In this document: one piece after another, positions 20,718 through 30,064 of the stretch
Numbering within the stretch: the stretch's first letter is position 1
How the letters are laid out: every line of letters begins with the position of its first letter
DNA from: Prorocentrum cordatum
Taxonomy: Eukaryota > Sar > Dinophyceae > Prorocentrales > Prorocentraceae
Direction: 5' to 3'
Length of the DNA stretch: 64,000 nucleotides
NCBI GenBank assembly: GCA_963575745.1
Contig: CAUYUJ010017832.1
Span: forward strand, 32,501 to 96,500
Made by a program: the position numbers and the translations under genes
Notes under the pieces: model-generated
Told to the model about the DNA's origin: nothing
Database searches by the model: none
What the model saw: only the letters and a program-made list of their open reading frames with translations

Positions 20718-21525
20718 ATTCAGGAGTTTGTTGCTGTCTTGGGCCCCCTGGGCCGTCTCGGGGCCCTCCTTGGGCTTCTTCTCGCCTTTTTGAAGGTCTC
20801 TTGAGCCGGCTTGGGCCAGTCTGGGGGGTCTCTTGGGCCGTCTTGCGTGTGCGGACGCCGGAGAGCCGAAAACGCGAAAATCATTCAAAAACGTTCATCT
20901 CTTCAGCCCCTCTGGGTGGGGTCCTCTTGGGGCTTTCTATTGGCGAAAACGTCTTGAGACTATCTTGTGGTTTGGGCCACCAGCAGGCCCCGAAGATGTC
21001 CCAAGTAAGCTTTAGGAGGATTCAAAAATGTTCACATGAGACCCCCTTCAAAGGCTCCCGATAGTCTTCAAATTAACCCTCCAGCTACACTGCACGGGGG
21101 GGCCTCAAACAGAGCCCGGACAACACTACAAACCGTCCCGTTGTCCTCGATATCCTCCTCCTTTTCTCCTTCCTCTCACTGTCGTCGTTATCCATGTCAT
21201 CCTTCTTCTCCTTCTCCCTCCTCCACCGAATCTCAAGGTGAGAGGGTTGTATCGACCATCCGCGACGTCACTCCGGGAGCATCTCGCTTCATGCGCGAAG
21301 GGCAGCACATGTCGTTGCTCCCTCACGAGACGCGCAGAATAAGTGAGCCCCCATGCGCGGAGTAGCGACTACGCGTCGGACACTCCTCCGACGCAGACAC
21401 TTGAAGGCATCCCATGCGTGCGAGGGCGTCCAAGAAACAGCCAGCAAGAACCCAGGAAGCTCTGACGAGGCTTCACGACGCCCAGAAGGCCTCACTTTGT
21501 CTGGGGGCCCGGCGGAATGGCGCAA
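20718..21525 (-). repeat. Right arm of the 1.7 kb palindrome
   Basis: Reverse complement of the left arm. Homology stops abruptly at GGCGCAA (21525). Beyond it a frame entering from the arm continues with SFVYVSGRGRQRALAAEQK and a stop, so a coding fragment may have crossed this boundary. Because of the symmetry every open frame in the arms appears twice, once per strand. Confidence 0.93.
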
Positions 21526-22875
21526 GCTTCGTGTACGTATCAGGGCGAGGCCGCCAGCGTGCACTCGCTGCAGAACAAAAAATCGCATAGGGCTACAGGG
21601 AGCGACGTATGCACGTGCAAGGTGAGAAAGCCAACAGCTGCTGGCAGAGTGTGAAGCCAGCACCCGCTGGCGAGCTGGGGCTGGCCAGGCCAGGAGGGAG
21701 AGGGGGCAGGACAGGGGGGAAGTCGCCAAAAGACGGCATCCCGACAGGCGAGATCGCAGCCGCCGACGCACACAGAGATTGCCACAGCCAGGAGGGAGGG
21801 GGCCAATGCGCCGCCGAGCAACGGAGCAGCCAGGGCAGGCGTGTGCGAAGAGGCGCGCGTGTGGCGGGACTGGCTGAGCCCCGAGTGAGAGGGGGGCAGA
21901 GCCAGCAGGGAAGCAGCGACACAGCCAAGAGACGGCGGCCAACACGGCAGGCAAGCAGTTGAGTCGAATCTTTTGCTGGGAGCGAAGCAAACCGAACGGC
22001 CTGTGACTCGCACGCCAGCCTGCACAGTGGGAAAGTGAGCTCAGGCCGGAGGGTGGCCGAGCCGATCGCGAAGAGCCCGCCCGATCGGCACGGGGCGCAC
22101 CCAGCTTCACGTAACCCACTCCAGCGCGCCAGAAGTGGCGGCCAGAAGCTTGTAGGTCGGGTTGTGCGACCGCAGGAGATGGCCAGCGCCAACCGCAACC
22201 CCATTGTAGGTCAGCGATGACCCGATCGACGAAATCGCTATACCGCGGTGCGAGGCTAGGACCAGAGGCATGCGCCATAAAACCACCGTCTCTCTCAGCA
22301 AGTCCCATGTCTGGCACTCCGTGCCAGCGCGAGACTTGGCGATGAAACGGATTGCATGCCCGTGGCAGCTGCGTGAGCTGTTGCTTGGCTTGGCCAGTCC
22401 TTCGGCCATGGCCTTGGCGAGAGCAGGCCACGGCGAAGGCGGCTGGCAGCTGTGCGTGGCAGCGACGCCGGCCGCAGCCCGCCCAGGGCGAGCGAGACGC
22501 ACAGGGGAGGGACGAGGGGAGCGAGGACGAGGGGAACTGCAGGCCGGTGCGGGTGAGCACCCCGCTGTACGAGGGACGGGCGGGACCGTTGTGTTGATCG
22601 GCTCCAGGCGCAGTGCGCGGGCGCCTGGAGGCGGTGCCCCGAATTGACGGCGGTCTGGGGGGCGGAGGCCCACCGGGGCCTGGACGAACCTGGAGGCTGC
22701 GAGGGCAGGAGAAAGAAGGGCGAGGCAGCGGGGAAGCAGCAGCAGAGGAGAGAGGCGACGTCGCCCTGGGCGGACAGCCCGAGGGCGAGAAGAGGAGGAG
22801 AGAAGAGCGGGAACAACGATGAGGCGGAAGACGAGTTCCACCACGAGGCCATGGACGCGGCACCTGGGCGGCCCG
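21526..22875. other. 1.3 kb of unassigned GC-rich sequence
   Basis: No gene is recognised. The best candidate is a minus-strand frame ending at 22107, whose last 80 codons include ECQTWDLLRETVVLWRMP and LTYNGVAVGAGHLL. Its upstream half is low-complexity and no family fits. The plus strand gives only Arg/Gly/Ala-rich frames. Confidence 0.35.
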
Positions 22876-22882
22876 CGTTAAC

Positions 22883-22933
22883 AACACCCACACACCCACA
22901 CACCCACACCCACACACACACAGACACACACCA

Positions 22934-23009
<76 letters not shown>

Positions 23010-23112
23010 CACACCACGCACGCACGCACACCACGCACGCACGCACACCACGCACACCACGCACACGCACACGCACACGCACACGCACACGCACACGCAC
23101 ACACACACACAC

Positions 23113-23208
<96 letters not shown>

Positions 23209-23215
23209 GCGCGCA
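22883..23215 (+). repeat. Compound (CA)n/(CACG)n microsatellite
   Basis: Starts with ACACACCC units, then CACG tetranucleotides (22931-22998), mixed ACCACGCACGC units, (CA)n (23096-23175) and a second CACG run (23174-23206). Confidence 0.95.
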
Positions 23216-24115
23216 CGTCACGGCGCTCAGCGAGCGTCTTTGGGCTTCCAATGATTCGCGGGCTTGCAGCCCGAAAACCGTGCGGCGCACTTTTTCCGAG
23301 CAGCCCGGAGGTCTGGGCCCCAGGGGCACCGGGCGCCCGCGGGGGGGGCGGCAGATCAAGCTGGACCTCTTGCGGACCGAGGCCACCGAGGCCCCCCGCG
23401 CGGCCCGCCCGCCCCGCGCCCCCTGGCCTCGGCGATACGGCGCGATCCCCCCACCCCATCTACTCGGACTTCGTTCTGGAGGCCGCTAGACTGGCAGGAT
23501 CGCCTCAGAGCGATTGGGGGACGCGTGAAGCTGGTGCAACGTTAAAGGGGGTGGCCTCAGGAGGATATGCATCGACCCCCTGTCGTCCATTCAGCGCCGA
23601 TAGGGGCCTGACAGCCCACCCCGCCCAGGAACATGCGGATTCGCTATCGGGCAATCTATCGGCGACGTATCGCCGGTTTCAGGTCAATGTTTTCCTCCTG
23701 AGCTGGTCCCCCCGTATCGTTGCCCCTCATTGAGGGAGCGCTTCTGGCCCGCCGCATATCTGAGCGACGCAGAAAGTCGGGGGCGACTGGGCCGACGTTA
23801 GCGCGTGAGCTTCCCGCGTAAAGTCGGTCGCAAGCGCCCTTTTCTCCACGCGGTGGGCCTCGCTGGCGGCCCACGCAAGCCGCGGCGTGAGGTCGTTGTG
23901 TCCTCTCGCGTAAGACCCGCTTCTTTCTGTCGCTCATCCGGGGAAGCCGTGCTCCTCGCCTCTCCTGGGCCCTCGTAGCGACGATGCCTCGGGAGGGGTG
24001 TCGAGGCCGCACTGCCCGTGTCTGCGCCCCCCTCCCCCGCGTGCCTTGGCGCACGGCGGCCTCGGTCCAGCGGCCTGCGTCGAGGACGCGACGGCCTCAG
24101 CACAGCGGTCTGAGT
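23216..24115. other. Unassigned sequence, no gene recognised
   Basis: GC-rich and non-repetitive. The frame open from 23251 to 23733 gives a peptide with no recognised motif, and minus-strand frames are Arg-rich. Confidence 0.35.
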
Positions 24116-24120
24116 CGACG

Positions 24121-24330
24121 ATGCGCTGGGCTCGATCCGTCTCGCTGCGCCGCTCTCTCGCCCGCGCGCTCCGGCGCCCCGCGCCCTCGGCCTTGCGAGC
24201 CTCGCCGATGGTCGCGGACAAGCAAAGCGCCGCTCAGCTGCTCTGTGAATGCCGGTCTCCGTGCTCCGCTCTCGGGCCTCCGGGCCGCCGTGCCCGCGGT
24301 GAACGAGCGGGCGCCGCGGAGGGGGTCCTA
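24121..24330 (+). CDS. Possible first exon with organelle-presequence character
   Basis: The ATG at 24121 opens MRWARSVSLRRSLARALRRP, followed by APSALRASP. This is rich in Arg, Ser, Ala and Leu and has no acidic residue for more than 30 codons, as in mitochondrial (or part of plastid) targeting peptides. The frame then reads MVADKQSAAQLLCECRS. A polypyrimidine stretch (24386-24540) begins shortly afterwards and could be intronic. No mature domain follows within the window. Composition in this GC-rich region could mimic such a sequence. Confidence 0.25.
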
Positions 24331-24385
24331 CAGGTTCCAGGGGCCCACGCCGCACCGAACATGTCGACGTCGGATGTGTGGGCCT

Positions 24386-24545
24386 CCTCCCTCCTCCCCC
24401 TCCCTGCCCATCCCCCTTGCCCTCCCTCCCTGTTCCATCCCCCCGCTCCCTGCCCCTCCCCTGCCATGTTTCTCTGCCCCTGTCCCTGCCCCTCTCTGCC
24501 CTCCCGCCTCCGCCCCCTCTCCTCTGACCCTCCCTCCCCCGCCCT
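24386..24545 (+). repeat. Pyrimidine-rich tract (CCCTCCCTGCCC)
   Basis: CCCTCCC/TGCCCCTCCC units on the + strand cover about 160 bp. Similar tracts stand at 7590-7800 and 35060-35380, next to exon-like segments. Confidence 0.7.
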
Positions 24546-24829
24546 GCCCTGGCTGACATCCGAACCCGCGAAGCGAGGTCACCAACCCTGGAAAAATCCG
24601 AGCTGCCACCAACCCCAGAAACGCTGCTTGCCAACCCTGGAAACGGAAAGGTCGAGCACTGGACACGGAGAGGCCGAGCAGTGGAAGTGACGTGGCAGCT
24701 ATATTGGAAGCATGTTGCCTGGGATGTTCGCGGCTGGGGCTCTGTTTCATTGGGGTTTTCGAGTGTCTGGCGATCGGTTTCGGTAGGGTTATCCATGAGA
24801 GGGCGACGTGTTGCAATGGCGCAAGGGGG

Positions 24830-25095
24830 ACGAGGAGGAGGACCGGAGGAGGAGGAGGAGCAGGAGGAGGAGGAACAGGAGCCGGAGCAGGAGCAGGAGG
24901 AGGAGGAGGAGGAGGAGGAGGAAAGGGAAGAGGAGAAGAGGAGGAGGAAGAGGATGAGGAGCAGGAGGAGCAGGAGGAGAAGGAGGAGGAAAGGGAAGAG
25001 GAGGAGAGGAGGAGGAAGAAGACGAGGAGGAGGAGGAGGAGGAGGAGGAGAAAGGGGAGGAAGAGCAGCAGGAGGAGGGGGAGGAGACCGAGGAT
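24830..25095 (+). repeat. GGA/GAGCAG purine array
   Basis: About 265 bp of GGAGGAGGA, GGAGCAGGA and AAGAGGA units, nearly free of pyrimidines. Confidence 0.9.
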
Positions 25096-25105
25096 GATGG
25101 AGGAC

Positions 25106-25162
25106 GACAGGACGACCGACCGACCGACCGATCTAACCGACGACGAGGACCCCCCGACAGCG

Positions 25163-25213
<51 letters not shown>
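25106..25213 (+). repeat. (GACC)n and (GAC)n microsatellites
   Basis: GACCGACCGACCGACC at 25112-25130, then an uninterrupted GAC triplet run at 25163-25212. Confidence 0.95.
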
Positions 25214-25215
<2 letters not shown>

Positions 25216-25441
25216 CAACGCGCTCGCGTGTGGCGGGGAGGTCATCGCGGACAAGAGTCGCATCCAATCTACCGCGTCCAAAACCAGACCCGACGGCCGC
25301 GACCATCGCGTAATTTAGAATCGCAACAACGACAGTAAAAAACAACAATCATCAGGGAAATATAAAACAACGAAACAGGGGAGTGACGAACCCTAGCTCG
25401 GCGCCCACACCCCGTGGTGCCCCGCCGGGGAAATCACTGGG

Positions 25442-25801
25442 CTAGGTCGGGGCGGCCTGGTCTTGGGCCCCCATGTAACGCTGCCGTTGCATCTGGCTAC
25501 ATATTTGGCGCCTTTTTCCGAGTTTGCTGCCAGTGTCGAATCTCACTTCCCAGAGAAAGGAATCTAGGCCACAGTTCGGATTGCCGTCTTGGGGGTTCGT
25601 AACGAAAACCATTGCGCACGAATCGCCCGCGCTCACCTTAAACGTGCCATGGGGCCAAGGATATCGCGCGTCAGACGGGCCGTGTCTGGATGAACAAATC
25701 CTTAGCTTGTAAGCGCACGCCTTGGCCGCTGACGTCGCATTGCAGATTCGTAGCAGTCCTGGGCCATCCTCATACTCAATGGTTCTAGGCTTCCCTTCTG
25801 G
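25442..25801 (-). CDS. Orphan coding exon, cysteine-containing, unknown function
   Basis: The minus strand is open for 120 codons between a TGA at 25802-25804 and a stop at 25442, in sequence that is not repetitive. The middle reads GLLRICNATSAAKACAYKLR, then RYPWPHGTFKVSAGDSCAMV and CGLDSFLWEVRFDTG. It has normal amino-acid balance, five cysteines and aromatic residues. There is no in-frame ATG near the start; a CAG just inside the open frame (25798-25800) could be the splice acceptor. The downstream end is probably a donor (GAAGTGAG at about 25563) or runs on to the stop. I do not recognise the family. Confidence 0.45.
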   Translation of the reverse strand, partial: PEGKPRTIEYEDGPGLLRICNATSAAKACAYKLRICSSRHGPSDARYPWPHGTFKVSAGDSCAMVFVTNPQDGNPNCGLDSFLWEVRFDTGSKLGKRRQICSQMQRQRYMGAQDQAAPT

Positions 25802-25829
25802 TCACTGTGGCCCTCTGGAGCATCTTAGA

Positions 25830-26265
25830 GTCACGCGTTCGCAACTCATGTAAACTCCAGACAAGAATAGAAGACACGTGGGGGGGATGTTTTTGGTTTT
25901 TTACTGATGTGGCCCTCTGGCATATACTGCGTGGGCACTTTGGTGGCGTTCAAGCCCTTGGTGTACGGCTGGAAACTACTTGGGGCAGCCTGGGAGCCTC
26001 CTGACCGCTGCGAGGCCTCCTTGGGAACGTTTGCACCGCTCCCGCGGCCACCTTGGAAAAGTCGGGCGGGTCTTGGAATGCCCACCGAGGAGAAGCGCCA
26101 TTTCGGGGACCTTGGCTGCCATGTATGGGCCACGTGCGTGCTGCGGAATGCGGCCGCCAGGGCCCCGCGGGCTGGGTTTTCCGACTGTTCTGGTTTCATT
26201 TGGCCAGGAGGGAGCGCGTGGGGAAGTCACCAAATCAGGGTCTCTCCCTTTATGTTGCTCTTTGT
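25830..26265. other. Unassigned sequence
   Basis: Mostly unique, with a few degenerate 11-mer-like words (CTTGGGGCAGCC, TTGGGAACG). No supported gene. Confidence 0.35.
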
Positions 26266-26269
26266 CATT

Positions 26270-26519
26270 ATCATGTTTCTTCTTTCTTTTTCTCTTTCTC
26301 TCTCCCTCTCTTTTTTTCCCACTCTCTCCGTTTTTCCCGCCTGCTTAGTGGGGCTCGTGTTTTCTTTCCACCCGCGTCTTCCTCACCTTCCTCCGTTCCA
26401 CCTCCTCCTGCTCCTCCTCCTCCTCCTCCTCCTTCCTCCCCTCACCCACGCGACACACACACACACACACATGCACGGCAAGTTCATGAGACATGCGTCA
26501 ACACATAGCCGCACGCATG

Positions 26520-26568
<49 letters not shown>

Positions 26569-26583
26569 TCACACACACACCAT
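26270..26583 (+). repeat. Pyrimidine tract, CTC triplets and (CA)n microsatellite
   Basis: TTTCTCTTTCTCTC (26275-26335), then CTCCTCCTC (26400-26440), then CACACA (26453-26470 and 26521-26580). The CTC tract is the one place where the GGA family lies on the minus strand. Confidence 0.9.
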
Positions 26584-26654
26584 GCAACGCTGGTGCACGC
26601 CTGGCGTGTTCACTGCATCATATACCCCAAACGTATGCGCCACATACTGGGCAT

Positions 26655-26742
26655 GGGACACACGTCCACATACAGCCTGACACACATCGCACACGTACAC
26701 ATGACACACCGACGCACACCTAGTCACCCTCGTGCCAGGAGG
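26655..26742 (+). repeat. 88-bp direct repeat, left copy
   Basis: Runs from GGGACACACGTCCACATAC to CTCGTGCCAGGAGG and is followed by a GGA array. The right copy is 776 bp downstream and is also followed by a GGA array, so the pair brackets the coding fragment at 26964-27430. Confidence 0.85.
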
Positions 26743-26756
26743 AGGAGGAAGAGGAG

Positions 26757-26787
<31 letters not shown>

Positions 26788-26962
26788 GAGGAGGAGGAGG
26801 GAGGAGGAGGAGGAAGGAGGAGGAGGAGAAGGAAGAAGAGGAGGAGGAGGACGAGGAGGAGGAGCAGGAGGAGGAGGAGGAAAAGGAGGACGAGGACGAG
26901 GACGAGAACGAGGACGAGGGAGGAGGATGAGGAGGAGGAGGAGGAGGAGGAATAGAGGAGGA
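26740..26962 (+). repeat. GGA/GAC purine-rich array
   Basis: About 220 bp of GGAGGAGGA and GAAGAGGA units with a short GACGAGGAC stretch near 26890-26920. Confidence 0.9.
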
Positions 26963-26963
26963 G

Positions 26964-27430
26964 GAGCGCGACGCCATGCGGGCCTTCTGCGCGGCGTACC
27001 ACCAAAAGACCACAGGCTACGCGGCGACCGCGGAGCAGCTGGTCCCGGCCTGGAACCGCATCCACCCGAAAACGGGGGAGCTGGAGGAGGCCAACGCGGA
27101 CGTCGCAACGCGCGACTCGGTCATGGGCAACGTGGTCTATCTCGATACGAGCATCGCCTGCGCTCACAGCGACGACCAGTCGTGCCAGCGGGCTCGCTCG
27201 GGTCGAGAGGGCCTCGCCGCCCGGTCCGCGAAGGCGCCAAACGCCAGAGGTACCCACCTCAAAGGGGGCGAGCTCGTCCTGGTCGTCTTCGGAACAGGCG
27301 GCCGCCCCGTTGACGCGGTGGTCGCCTACATGCGTTCCCTGGCACGCGACTTGGAGGGAGCCGGCCGCGCTGAGGTGCCGCGGTACGCTTTGCATCAGCT
27401 CAGCTGCCTGATGCAGGTGGGCACCCACAG
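26964..27430 (+). CDS. Coding fragment resembling the C-terminal part of an algal LINE polyprotein
   Basis: The frame from ATG 26976 reads AYHQKTTGYAATAEQLVPAW, then NRIHPKTGELEEANADV, VVYLDTSIACAHSDD, GGELVLVVFGTGGRPVDAVV and ALHQLSCLMQVG. Composition is normal and the frame is open for 150 codons. The layout (an acidic stretch, a basic run, then a hydrophobic block with GGRP) resembles the C-terminal tail after the RT domain in LINE-like polyproteins of algae and dinoflagellates. That match is from memory of the pattern and is tentative. It could equally be an internal exon of an unknown gene. The frame continues into the right 88-bp repeat, where it is probably no longer coding. No RT motif lies in the window upstream. 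Confidence 0.5.
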
Positions 27431-27518
27431 GGGACACGCGTCCACATACAGCCTGACACACATCTCACACGTACACATGACACGCCGACGCAGGCCTAGT
27501 CACTCTCGTGCAAGGAGG
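27431..27518 (+). repeat. 88-bp direct repeat, right copy
   Basis: Starts GGGACACGCGTCCACATAC and ends CTCGTGCAAGGAGG. Only a handful of substitutions separate it from the left copy. Confidence 0.85.
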
Positions 27519-27680
27519 AGGAGGAGGAGCAGGAGGAGGAGGAGCAGGAGCAGGAGGAGAAGGAGGAGGAGAGGCAGGAGGAAGGAGGAGGAGGAGGAGG
27601 AGAAGGAGGAGGGGCAGGAGCAGGAGGAGGAGAAAGAGGAGGGAGGAGGAGGAATAGGAGGAGGAGGAGGAGGGGAAATA
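27510..27680 (+). repeat. GGA/GCA purine array
   Basis: About 170 bp of GGAGGAGGAGCAG units directly after the right 88-bp repeat, matching the arrangement after the left copy. Confidence 0.9.
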
Positions 27681-28135
27681 ATAATAATACGAAGAAACAT
27701 CATAATCATAATAATACGAATAATAACAATACTAATAATAACACTAATAATAATAATACTAATAATAGTACTAATAATAATAGTAGTAATACTACTCTTA
27801 ATAATAATAATAATAATAGTAATAATAATAAACAGTGATAATAATCATCATCATCAGCGGCAGCATCATCATCATCACAATCATAATAATACTAATGATA
27901 ATACAGATAACAATAATAATATGAATAACACTAGTAATGATAGTAACAGTACGGTTAAGACAGATAATCCTCAATAGTGATAACAATAGTAGTATATTGA
28001 ATAATAGTACTCGTAAGAATGATAATAATAATATTATTAAGCACACTAAAAATAATATTTACACTAAGATGAATAAGAAGTGAACTACGAATAATAAGAA
28101 TAATGATAAGAGAAAATAATAATAACAAGAAACAT
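27676..28135 (+). repeat. Degenerate AAT triplet tract
   Basis: About 450 bp of AATAATAAT with ATAATACTAATAATAG-type variants and a short CATCATCATCAGCGG stretch. It is strongly AT-rich in contrast with its neighbours. Frames through it encode Ile/Asn runs and are not genes. Confidence 0.9.
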
Positions 28136-28149
28136 ACTATGAGGGGGAC

Positions 28150-28320
28150 GGAGGAAAGAGGAGGAGGAGGAGGAGGAAGAAGAGGCGGAAGCGGAGGAGG
28201 GAGGAGGAAGAGGACGCGGAAGCGGAGGTGGGAGGAGGGAGGAGGGCGTCGACGACGACAGGGTGACAGACGAGGATGACGAAGATGACGACGTGCCGGG
28301 GAAGGGGGGGGGCCGTCGGG
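28150..28320 (+). repeat. GGA/GCGGAGG tract
   Basis: GAGGAGGAGGAGG passes into GGAAGCGGAGG and GACGATGACGAAGATGACGAC. Confidence 0.8.
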
Positions 28321-28329
28321 AGATGTCCT

Positions 28330-28747
28330 TCAGCATCCCGAGTGGAAGACAAAGACCACTTGGATGCGGGCGACAGGGCTCATCCCTCCATCAGGGCGAC
28401 GGCTTCCCTGTCGCCACAGCGTGAAATAGACGACTCAACCGCCGGGAAAGAGTGTGCGGGGCCATCCGTGGCGATGCCCAAGACCCTTTGGACAGACTCT
28501 ACGGAAGCCCCACCTCCGCCTCCTCTTGCGGCGGGGCTGGACACGCACGCAACGCCTCCCTCCCGATCCGCGCGCGAGCGGGGTGGCACCCCGCCAGAAG
28601 AACCCCGCGCGGAGGGCGTCGCGCCGGCGCCCCCCTGCGGTTCGGAGGCCTCCCAGCAGGAATCACCCCCGGGGCCTCGCCAGGAGCGCGTCCCGACCAG
28701 GATTTCGAAGCGAAGTTGGCCGTGGCGACGGCGTCGGCCCACCCCGG
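28330..28747 (+). CDS. Possible coding stretch, disordered Pro/Glu/Ser-rich protein
   Basis: The frame open from 28276 to 28806 includes SPQREIDDSTAGKECAGPSV, then AMPKTLWTDSTEAPPPPP and SEASQQESPPGPRQERVP. This is moderately complex and acidic/proline-rich, as in disordered linkers. It runs into the MITE-like element at 28748, so the true end is unclear. No domain is recognised. Confidence 0.25.
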
Positions 28748-28940
28748 GCACGGTAGGTTCGAGTCGTGTCGACCGTCGGCGAGCCGCCGCTGGCGTTCAA
28801 CGTTGAACGCCGCTGGCGACCCAGAATCGGTCGATGTTGAATGATCTGTCGTTTCGGACACGGCTGATCGTTCAAGGTTGGGCGATCCCCGCGGTGTCAG
28901 AAACCCACGGCGAAATCGGCACGACGCGAACCTCCCGTAT
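28748..28940. mobile_element. MITE-like element, copy B
   Basis: A 193-bp homologue of copy A at 6521-6715, in the same orientation. The left end (28748-28773) starts GCACGGTAGGTTCGAGTCGT; the reverse complement of 28915-28940 starts ATACGGGAGGTTCGCGTCGT. The two ends agree at 20 of 26 positions. The interior shares GTTGAACGCCG, CCCAGAATC, GTTCAAGGTTG and GCGATCCCCGCG with copy A. It contains no coding capacity of its own. Confidence 0.65.
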
Positions 28941-29635
28941 TCAAAGACAGTTCCTAATCATCTAGAACCCGGCAGCCTGGCAGTCCAGCAGGCCAGAACC
29001 CAGCATGTCTTGAATATCTACCCGTCCTTAAAGAGCGCACAGGTTGACTTGAGGACAGTGTTCAAGGAACGTGAGGTAAAACAGTTTTCGTTAAATGCCC
29101 ATCGTCGTTAATTTTCAACGCATTCGAAGAAAGAGTCGCGGCCTTTCGAAGCTGGCGACACACGAGGCGGCGATATTCTTCACCTGCAGGGGGCTGTTTT
29201 GACGACATTACGGGCCTGGAAGCCTTCGATCCGCTCAAAGCAGCCCCCTCCCTTTGAGAAGGCCGCTCCCCCCCGCCCCCCGCCCCCGCCCGTTGTGCGC
29301 CGACGACTTCGCGGACGCTAAACCGGAGAGTTGGTTTCTCCAGGGGGCCGCGCGAGAGCGCGAAGGTCATAGTAGCGTTTCAGATTGCGCGCAGGGCGCC
29401 CAGGAGGCCGCCCCAGCGAGGCCACCCCAGGGGCCACCCGTGCTGCACCCTGGGTGACGAGGGTGAGGAGCTTGGCCAGTTGCTCGATCGACCCGCTCAC
29501 GCGCACGGTTTGTCCCCGTGCTCGCACACGGTCCGCAGCCATCCGTGCAGGTTTCCCCGCCGCTTGCCCTCACCCCGTGGTCGCAAGGATTTCCGCGCAT
29601 CGCGGTTTTCGCCTGAGAGGTGCCCTTCGGCACGA
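28941..29635. other. Unassigned sequence
   Basis: Unique, moderately GC-rich. The words GGCCGCGCGAGAGCG at 29348 and 29637 form a short direct repeat. No convincing gene. Confidence 0.35.
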
Positions 29636-29656
29636 CGGCCGCGCGAGAGCGTGAAG

Positions 29657-30064
29657 ATGACTGCGCCGCTCCTGGCCCAGGATGGGCCCGGCCAGGAGCA
29701 GCGGACGTGCACAGACCTCGTCGCCCCAAGAGATTCCCCTCCCTCCGTCGCCCAGGTGGCGAAGGAGCGGGCCCTGGAGAAGCTGAAGACGTGGGACGAG
29801 AACCTGGAGGCGCCGCTCGCCGCCGCGGGCCCTGCGCGGCGGCGCCCGACCTCCCTCGCGCACGGCCCTGCCCCGTGCTGCGCTGCCAGGGCCTCGAGGG
29901 GTGGCACCCCGGAGGCCTGCCAGGAGCGTCGCCTCGGGAGGCCTGCCAGGGGGCCCCGAGGGGGTGGCCGCAGGGGCCTCGGGAGCCTGCACGGCCCCGC
30001 TCCCCCCTGGCGGGAAGGGCACCCAGCGGGCTCTGGGGCCTCGGCTGCGCTCCGACGCCTCTAG
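29657..30064 (+). CDS. Possible coding exon, unknown function
   Basis: From ATG 29657 the frame reads MTAPLLAQDGPGQEQRTCTD, then PPSVAQVAKERALEKLKTWD and ENLEAPLAAAG. The central part has helix-forming Lys/Glu/Ala content. After about 60 codons it becomes Arg/Gly/Pro-rich and probably leaves coding sequence. No family is recognised. Confidence 0.3.
   Translation: MTAPLLAQDGPGQEQRTCTDLVAPRDSPPSVAQVAKERALEKLKTWDENLEAPLAAAGPARRRPTSLAHGPAPCCAARASRGGTPEACQERRLGRPARGPRGGGRRGLGSLHGPAPPWREGHPAGSGASAALRRL

Noticed and set aside
19813-21525. Pair of identical 109- and 204-codon ORFs on opposite strands as duplicated genes
   Set aside because: They are the automatic result of the palindrome; their text is Pro/Arg/Ser-rich repeat translation with no domain.
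22883-23215. CRISPR-like regularity in the CACG/CA region
   Set aside because: It is a plain compound microsatellite without spacers, and the DNA is eukaryotic.
28748-28773. B-box-like GGTTCGAGTCG at the start of MITE copy B
   Set aside because: It lies within the terminal inverted repeat and copy A has GGTTCGCGTCG, so it is part of the inverted end and not a Pol III promoter.
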